The translations under genes were made by a program, and so were the position numbers. A DNA stretch of 9,169 nt from Alphaproteobacteria bacterium (GTDB lineage Bacteria; Pseudomonadota; Alphaproteobacteria; UBA2136; JALTLI01): contig JALTLI010000194.1 in the NCBI GenBank assembly GCA_027005635.1, positions 1-9,169 of the forward strand. The letters run 5' to 3'. Positions 1-4,815 of this stretch are shown here, in pieces. The notes beneath the pieces were generated by a model that searched no databases, was not told the DNA's origin, and saw only the letters and a program-made list of their open reading frames with translations. How positions within the stretch are numbered: position 1 is the first letter of the stretch; every line of letters begins with the position of its first letter.

Positions 1-932
1 ACTCTAGTGTATGGATAAACGTAAGCATTGCCGAAAAAGATATGCAATTTTTAGTAAATAACGGTAAAGCAACAGTAGTATTACCTAACTTAGGTGATAT
101 TGAAAGAACTGCAAGAATTGATTACATTTACCCAACCTTAGATGCAAAAACCAGAACAGGTCAAGTTCGTTTAGTTCTAGATAACAAAAATGGAGAGCTA
201 AAACCCGGAGCATACGCAGATGTTACATTTGAAACAAACATAGATAAACGCTTAGCAGTTCCAAGTGAAGCAATTCTTAAAAGCTCTGATGGAGATTACA
301 TTGTAGTTGCCTTAGGTAATGGTCGTTTTCAACCTCAAAAAGTAACAACAGGTATTCAAACTAAAGGTCGTACAGAAATAAAATCTGGAATTAATGATGG
401 TGATAATGTTGTTGTTAGTAGTCAATTCTTAATTGATTCAGAAAGTTCTCTGCGTGAATCTTTCCGTAAATTACAACTAGCTCAAAAACCTTTAAATGAG
501 CTTAATGTTGATGATGAACAGCTTAAAATGATAGATCATCTTGTAGATGTAGCAATATATCTGCATGAAACATTAACAACCAATAAAGAATTTGATGCAA
601 ACTATATAATGCCTTCATTAAAAGTAAATGATCATCTTATCCCTAAATTCAGAGGAACAAAACTTCAGTTTATTCTAGAAAATGCAGAAAAAGCAATTTT
701 AGAAGCTAAAGATAGTGTAACAGATAAAGAACTACAACTAGCACTTACTCGCTTAATGGTTGCTTTAACACCTTGGATAACAGAAGGTAACCCAAACCAT
801 TACATAGAAAAAGGTTTAAAAATGTTCACTGATCATGAAACTAGCGGAACTTGGGTACAACTGGGTGAAAAACCTAAAAACCCATACAGTACCGGTATGT
901 CTATGGCAAAACCACTAACAGGAGAAAAATAA
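1..932 (+). CDS. cusB: CusB-like periplasmic adaptor (membrane fusion protein) of a Cu/Ag RND efflux pump, 5'-truncated, with extra C-terminal helical domain
   Basis: This is the C-terminal part of a periplasmic adaptor that links a CusA-type inner-membrane pump to an outer-membrane channel. The reading frame is already open at base 3 (SSVWINVSIAEKD precedes the first ATG at 42), so the true start is upstream. Numbering from that ATG, residues 1-65 are the beta-barrel region, with the family-typical DAKTRTGQVRLVLDN and LKPGAYADV, and residues 70-145 are the membrane-proximal domain (LAVPSEAIL, then FLIDSES). Both align well with E. coli CusB as I remember it. E. coli CusB ends shortly after FLIDSE, but this protein continues for about 140 residues (155-296) with predicted helices and a W271...NPY(280-282)...M ending that resembles DUF3347 domains found on other CusB proteins. 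That extension has no cysteine. An AGGAGA ribosome site for cusA lies inside the 3' end. The family call is firm; the DUF3347 call is an inference. Confidence 0.9.
   Translation, partial: SSVWINVSIAEKDMQFLVNNGKATVVLPNLGDIERTARIDYIYPTLDAKTRTGQVRLVLDNKNGELKPGAYADVTFETNIDKRLAVPSEAILKSSDGDYIVVALGNGRFQPQKVTTGIQTKGRTEIKSGINDGDNVVVSSQFLIDSESSLRESFRKLQLAQKPLNELNVDDEQLKMIDHLVDVAIYLHETLTTNKEFDANYIMPSLKVNDHLIPKFRGTKLQFILENAEKAILEAKDSVTDKELQLALTRLMVALTPWITEGNPNHYIEKGLKMFTDHETSGTWVQLGEKPKNPYSTGMSMAKPLTGEK
504..929 (+). other. C-terminal extension domain of the CusB-like adaptor (DUF3347-like, inferred)
   Basis: Residues 155-296 (numbered from the ATG at 42) form a segment absent from E. coli CusB. It looks like two or three amphipathic helices: about 160-180, 205-225 and 227-247. 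A tail follows in which W271, N280-P281-Y282 and M286 match the spacing of the W...NPYxxxM ending of DUF3347 domains. Histidines are at 166, 175, 198, 253 and 265. The cysteines I associate with typical DUF3347 (a CPM-like motif and a terminal CG) are missing. A metal-binding or pump-docking role is a guess. Confidence 0.5.
920..925 (+). promoter_or_regulatory. ribosome binding site of cusA, embedded in the end of cusB
   Basis: AGGAGA lies 7 bases before the cusA ATG at 933 and within the last codons of cusB. Because cusB stops at 930-932 and cusA starts at 933, ribosomes finishing cusB sit on this site, so translational coupling that keeps adaptor and pump in step is likely (inference). Confidence 0.75.
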
Positions 933-3900
933 ATGACAACACCAAATAATCAAAATGGTAACGATCATTTATCCCACGATCCTACCAAATCATTTGTTGC
1001 TAAAATAATTGAATGGTCAATTCATAACCAACTTTTAGTTATGGTTATGATGGGTACTTTAGTACTTGCTGGTTGGTTGGCTGTAAAAAATACTCCGTTA
1101 GATGCTATTCCTGATTTATCTGATACTCAGGTTATTATTCGTACAGATTTTCCTGGGCAGTCTCCACAAATTATTGAAGATTTAGTTACTTACCCGTTAT
1201 CAACAACTATGCTAGGCTTACCAAAAACCAAAGATGTTCGTGGTTTTTCTATGTTTGGTTCTTCTTTTGTGTATATTATATTTGAAGATGATGTTGATCA
1301 ATACTGGGCGCGTAGCCGTGTAATTGAAGCATTATCAAAAATTCAAGGTGATTTACCCGCAAATGCAAAACCACAAATTGGCCCAGATGCTACTGGTGTT
1401 GGTTGGGTTTATCAATATGCATTAGTGGATAAAACTGGTAAATATGATCTTGCCTACTTACGCACATTACAAGATTGGTTTTTAAAGTTTGAACTAGCAA
1501 CTGTTAAAGGTGTTTCAGAAGTTGCTTCTGTTGGTGGTTTTACTAAAGAATATCAAGTACTAATAGATCCTAACCGTTTACGTGCTTACAATGTTCCACT
1601 AAGTAAAATTGTATCTGCTGTTAAACAAGCAAGTAAAGAAGTTGGTGGAAGAGTTATTGAACAGGCAGAAATGGAAATGATGATCCGTTCAAAAGGCTAT
1701 ATAACCAACCTAGATGAGCTTAAAAAAGTAGTTATTTATTCAAAAAATGGAACACCAGTACTACTTAGTGATGTAGCACGTATTATTGAAGGCCCAGAAC
1801 TACGCCGTGGTGTAGTAGAACTTAACGGTGAAGGTGAAGTTGTTGCTGGTGTTGTTATTATGCGAAGTGGTGAAAATGCCTTGAATGTAATTAATGGTGT
1901 AAAAGAAAAGCTAAAACAACTACAAAATGGCTTACCAGAAGGTATTGAAATTGTTACTGTATATGATAGAGCACCTTTAATTGAAGATGCTGTTGAATAT
2001 TTAAGAACCAAGCTTTTAGAAGAAGCTTTAATTGTAGCCTTAGTTTGTTTTCTGTTTTTATTACATGTTCGTAGTGCATTTGTTGCTATTATTACCCTTC
2101 CCCTTGGTATTTTAGCAGCATTTATTGTTATGTCAGCACAGGGTATTACTGCTAACATAATGTCACTTGGTGGTATTGCCATTGCCATTGGTGCAATGGT
2201 TGATGCCTCCGTTGTTATGGTAGAAAATGCCCACAGAAAACTTTCTGGTTTAGCTAAAAATGCACCTTGGTCAGAAAAACGTGAAGCCCTCACCCTTGCC
2301 GCCAAAGAAGTTGGCCCAGGGTTATTTTTCTCCCTATTAATTATTACAGTTTCTTTTGTGCCTGTTTTTGCTTTAACAGGTCAATCTTATCGTTTATTTA
2401 CTCCTCTTGCATTTACTAAAACTTATGCTATGGGTTTTGCAGCACTACTTTCTGTAACTGTTGTGCCTGTGCTTATGCTGTGGTTAATCCGTGGAAGAAT
2501 TAGAAAAGAAGAAGAAAACCCTGTAAACAGATTTTTTGTAAAACTATACAAACCTGTTTTAGCATTAGCACTTAAAAAGAAATGGTTAACTCTTGCAATG
2601 GCATTAACATTTCTTGCTAGTATGGTTGTTCCTGTTACTCAAACTGGGTCTGAATTTATGCCTGCTTTATATGAAGGTGAACTTTTATATATGCCAACAA
2701 CCCTGCCTGGAGTTTCCATTACTAAAGCCAAGGAAATTTTAGCCCAAACAAACAGACTAATTAAAACAGTACCAGAAATTGAAAGAGTTTTTGGTAAAGT
2801 TGGTAGAGCAGATACAGCAACCGATTCAGCCCCCATAACCATGATAGAAACTTGGATACGCCTAAAACCAAAAGATGAATGGCGTGAAGGTTTAACAGTT
2901 GATGATTTAATTAATGATTTAAACAAAACAGTTAAACTTCCTGGGGTAGTAAACAGTTGGGGATACCCTATTAAAATTCGTATGGATATGATATCAACAG
3001 GTATTCGTACTCCTATAGGTATTAAAATACTAGGGAATGATTTAAAAGAAATTAGCCGTATTGCCTTAGATGTTGAAGCTGCTGTTAAGAATGTAAAAGG
3101 TACTAGAAGTGCATTTGCAGATAGAGTCGTGGGTGGTAAATATTTGGAAATAACTCCAAATAGAGATGAACTTGCTCGCCAAAATATTGATTTGGGCATG
3201 TTCCAAAAAGTTATCCAGACTTCACTCGGCGGTATGAAACTTGCTGAATCTATTCAAGGGCGGGAACGTTATAATATTATGATGCGTTATGAACGTAAAT
3301 TCCGTGAATCTCCTAAAGATATAGAGGATATTCTTATCCCTACCCCAACAGGGCAACATATCCCATTAGGTGAACTTGCTAAAATTGAATTTGTTGAAGG
3401 CCCTCCTATGATAAAATCTGAAAATGCAAGGCTTACCGGTTGGGTATTTGTAGATATTGCAGATATTGATATTGGTACTTACGTTAAGAATGCTCAAAAA
3501 GTAGTTAATGAAAAAGTTAAACTTCCCGCTGGTTATTCCATTGTTTGGTCTGGTCAGTTTGAACAAATGCTAGAAGCTGAAGCGCGTATGGATATTGCTG
3601 TTCCTGCTGCAATTATGATTATATTTTTATTATTAATGCTTCATTTTGGTAGATTAGATAGAACTGCATTAATTATGCTTTCTATGCCATTTGGTTTACT
3701 TGGTGGTATGTGGTGTGTTTATTTGGCTGGCTATAATATGAGCGTTGCGGTTGTAGTTGGATTTATTGCCCTTGCTGGTGTAGCAGTAGAAACCGCAGTT
3801 ATTATGGTTATTTACCTAGATCAACAACTACGTGCCCATAACATACAAACCAAAGCAGATTTAATAGAAAGTATTTCTGAGGGAGCAACCTTACGTGTGC

Positions 3901-4094
3901 GTCCGCTATTAATGACTGTTTCTGTTATTATTGCTGGTTTAATGCCAATATTTATAACAGAAGGTATAGGATCTGATGTTATGCGAAGAATTGCCCTACC
4001 TATGCTAGGTGGTATGATAACTACAACAATTTTAACCTTAATTGTTATCCCAGTTATTTATTACCTATGGGAAGGTAGACATTATAAAGATTAA
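933..4094 (+). CDS. cusA: CusA-like heavy-metal (Cu+/Ag+) RND efflux pump
   Basis: This is a proton-driven inner-membrane trimeric exporter that expels Cu(I)/Ag(I) through the CusCBA channel. Its 1053 residues cover the full family length (E. coli CusA is 1047), with about 19 extra N-terminal residues. Membrane segments lie near 34-50, 360-520 (five), 548-566 and 888-1045 (five), with two large periplasmic loops between them. The three-methionine metal site is intact: M587, M637 and M686 match E. coli M573, M623 and M672 at a constant offset of 14. The intramembrane pairs are also kept (M410-M1017, M422-M500, M429-M515). D424 and E953 match proton-relay residues D405 and E939. The partner lysine K984 is replaced by L992. 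The periplasmic entry pair M271-M755 is replaced by L290 and K769, with M768 next to the latter. These comparisons use the E. coli sequence from memory. E953 in GVAVETAVIM and the Met site favour monovalent Cu/Ag over a CzcA-type Zn/Co pump. Confidence 0.95.
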   Translation: MTTPNNQNGNDHLSHDPTKSFVAKIIEWSIHNQLLVMVMMGTLVLAGWLAVKNTPLDAIPDLSDTQVIIRTDFPGQSPQIIEDLVTYPLSTTMLGLPKTKDVRGFSMFGSSFVYIIFEDDVDQYWARSRVIEALSKIQGDLPANAKPQIGPDATGVGWVYQYALVDKTGKYDLAYLRTLQDWFLKFELATVKGVSEVASVGGFTKEYQVLIDPNRLRAYNVPLSKIVSAVKQASKEVGGRVIEQAEMEMMIRSKGYITNLDELKKVVIYSKNGTPVLLSDVARIIEGPELRRGVVELNGEGEVVAGVVIMRSGENALNVINGVKEKLKQLQNGLPEGIEIVTVYDRAPLIEDAVEYLRTKLLEEALIVALVCFLFLLHVRSAFVAIITLPLGILAAFIVMSAQGITANIMSLGGIAIAIGAMVDASVVMVENAHRKLSGLAKNAPWSEKREALTLAAKEVGPGLFFSLLIITVSFVPVFALTGQSYRLFTPLAFTKTYAMGFAALLSVTVVPVLMLWLIRGRIRKEEENPVNRFFVKLYKPVLALALKKKWLTLAMALTFLASMVVPVTQTGSEFMPALYEGELLYMPTTLPGVSITKAKEILAQTNRLIKTVPEIERVFGKVGRADTATDSAPITMIETWIRLKPKDEWREGLTVDDLINDLNKTVKLPGVVNSWGYPIKIRMDMISTGIRTPIGIKILGNDLKEISRIALDVEAAVKNVKGTRSAFADRVVGGKYLEITPNRDELARQNIDLGMFQKVIQTSLGGMKLAESIQGRERYNIMMRYERKFRESPKDIEDILIPTPTGQHIPLGELAKIEFVEGPPMIKSENARLTGWVFVDIADIDIGTYVKNAQKVVNEKVKLPAGYSIVWSGQFEQMLEAEARMDIAVPAAIMIIFLLLMLHFGRLDRTALIMLSMPFGLLGGMWCVYLAGYNMSVAVVVGFIALAGVAVETAVIMVIYLDQQLRAHNIQTKADLIESISEGATLRVRPLLMTVSVIIAGLMPIFITEGIGSDVMRRIALPMLGGMITTTILTLIVIPVIYYLWEGRHYKD

Positions 4095-4146
4095 TTTTAA
4101 GGGGTAAAGTGAATAACTCACGTACTAGTAAATATATATTAAAAAA

Positions 4147-4152
4147 AAGGAA
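4147..4152 (+). promoter_or_regulatory. ribosome binding site favouring the ATG 4163 start of the Met-rich protein
   Basis: AAGGAA lies 10 bases before ATG 4163, a slightly long spacing. A competing site, TAAGGGG at 4098-4104, lies 4 bases before an in-frame GTG at 4109. The signal peptide favours the ATG; the ribosome sites alone do not decide. Confidence 0.5.
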
Positions 4153-4162
4153 TATAAAACCT

Positions 4163-4720
4163 ATGAAAAAATTATTAATTGTAGCACTAGCAAGTGCAAC
4201 ATTATTACCTGTAAGTGCAATGGCTAATGGTTCTCATGGTGGCGGACACCATATGGAAAACATGAAAATGAACATGAATGGTATGAATATGCAAGGCATG
4301 GATCATAGCAAGATGGGTATGATGAATGGCATGGATCATAGCAAGATGAACATGAAAATGGATATGAATGAAAAGACTGTAACTAAAGATGAAGCACCAA
4401 AAGTTTTAGAGAAATCATTAGTGGTAATGGGTAAAACTGTATCTGATAAATATTTCAAGGAAATGTTTGATAACGGCCCTATTATGGATGAATGGCATGA
4501 AACTATGATGGATATTTCTGATGCAACTGATGCTTTATATGATTATGCAGAAAAACTAGGTGGTGCTAAACAAGCTAAAATTGAAGCTGCTATTGAAAAC
4601 TTCACAGATACACTAGATGAATTTCATAATGAAACTCATGAAAGAAGTGTAGAAGGTGCAAGAAAAGAAGTTGCAAATGCTCATAAAGCATTAAATAAAA
4701 TCAAAAATGCTATTAAATAA
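4163..4720 (+). CDS. secreted Met/His-rich helical protein, probable periplasmic Cu/Ag-binding partner of the Cus pump
   Basis: I do not recognise a named family. Starting at ATG 4163, the 185-residue product opens with a classic Sec signal peptide (MKKLLIVALASATLL, then AMA with cleavage after residue 21). A metal-binding segment follows: a His patch (H25, H29, H30), then 15 methionines between residues 31 and 68, including two copies of GMDHSKM (45-51 and 56-62). Such MxM and DHSxM patterns are known in PcoA/CopA and Ctr1-type copper proteins. Residues 75-185 are charged and probably helical, with W111, H112, M115, M116, H155 and H159 available as ligands. There is no cysteine and no CusF-like beta-barrel sequence. 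The gene is 68 bases after cusA and just before the operon terminator, so it most likely delivers or buffers Cu/Ag for the pump, as CusF does (inference). An in-frame GTG at 4109 would add 18 residues; I prefer the ATG because it gives a standard signal peptide. Confidence 0.85.
   Translation: MKKLLIVALASATLLPVSAMANGSHGGGHHMENMKMNMNGMNMQGMDHSKMGMMNGMDHSKMNMKMDMNEKTVTKDEAPKVLEKSLVVMGKTVSDKYFKEMFDNGPIMDEWHETMMDISDATDALYDYAEKLGGAKQAKIEAAIENFTDTLDEFHNETHERSVEGARKEVANAHKALNKIKNAIK
4295..4348 (+). repeat. in-frame direct repeat encoding two GMDHSKM copper-type motifs
   Basis: A 21-base unit occurs identically at 4295-4315 and 4328-4348, 33 bases (11 codons) apart and in frame. Both copies use the same codons, including AGC and AAG, which are uncommon in this A/T-biased gene. 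This points to a fairly recent tandem duplication of a metal-binding unit inside the Met-rich segment. Confidence 0.85.
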
Positions 4721-4748
4721 TTTTTAACTTCCTGAAATTTTTAGTTTC

Positions 4749-4778
4749 AACCTCTTTTTTATAAAAAGAGGTTTTTTT
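4749..4778 (+). terminator. intrinsic terminator of the cus operon
   Basis: An 11-bp stem pairs AACCTCTTTTT (4749-4759) with AAAAAGAGGTT (4763-4773) around a 3-base loop, and a T-run (4772-4778) follows at once. The stem has GC pairs at its base. It lies 28 bases after the stop of the Met-rich gene and 38 bases before the PBP1A start. The other strand lacks a matching T-run, so it acts on + strand transcripts only. It separates the efflux operon from the genes downstream. Confidence 0.9.
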
Positions 4779-4794
4779 ATGTCAATTTTTCATA

Positions 4795-4812
4795 AAATGT
4801 TATAAAACATTT
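4795..4812 (+). promoter_or_regulatory. perfect inverted repeat overlapping a possible -10 box, just upstream of the PBP1A start
   Basis: AAATGTT (4795-4801) and AACATTT (4806-4812) are perfect 7-bp inverted arms around ATAA, ending 3 bases before ATG 4816. TATAAA at 4801-4806 could be a -10 box, since a new promoter is needed after the terminator. No convincing -35 is seen. The repeat could be an operator or an RNA hairpin at the start codon. The function is inferred. Confidence 0.4.
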
Positions 4813-4815
4813 AGT

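Noticed and set aside
42..44. ATG 42 as the real start of the adaptor gene
   Set aside because: The frame is open to base 3, and the residues before it (SSVWINVSIAEKD) match the family, so the gene is simply cut by the window edge.
1736..2305. Long open frame on the - strand within cusA (189 codons)
   Set aside because: It overlaps the most conserved membrane region of cusA, its translation is Ser/Thr/Ile-rich with no recognisable motif, and it has no ribosome site. It is an antisense shadow.
2639..3199. Long open frame on the - strand within cusA (186 codons)
   Set aside because: It lies opposite the three-methionine region of cusA, has low-complexity composition and no family features. 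Such shadows are expected in AT-biased coding DNA.
4109..4121. GTGA-N5-TCAC palindrome as a CRP/FNR-like operator
   Set aside because: Arms are only 4 bp, the spacing is 5 instead of 6 for CRP, and it lies inside the operon with no convincing promoter nearby.
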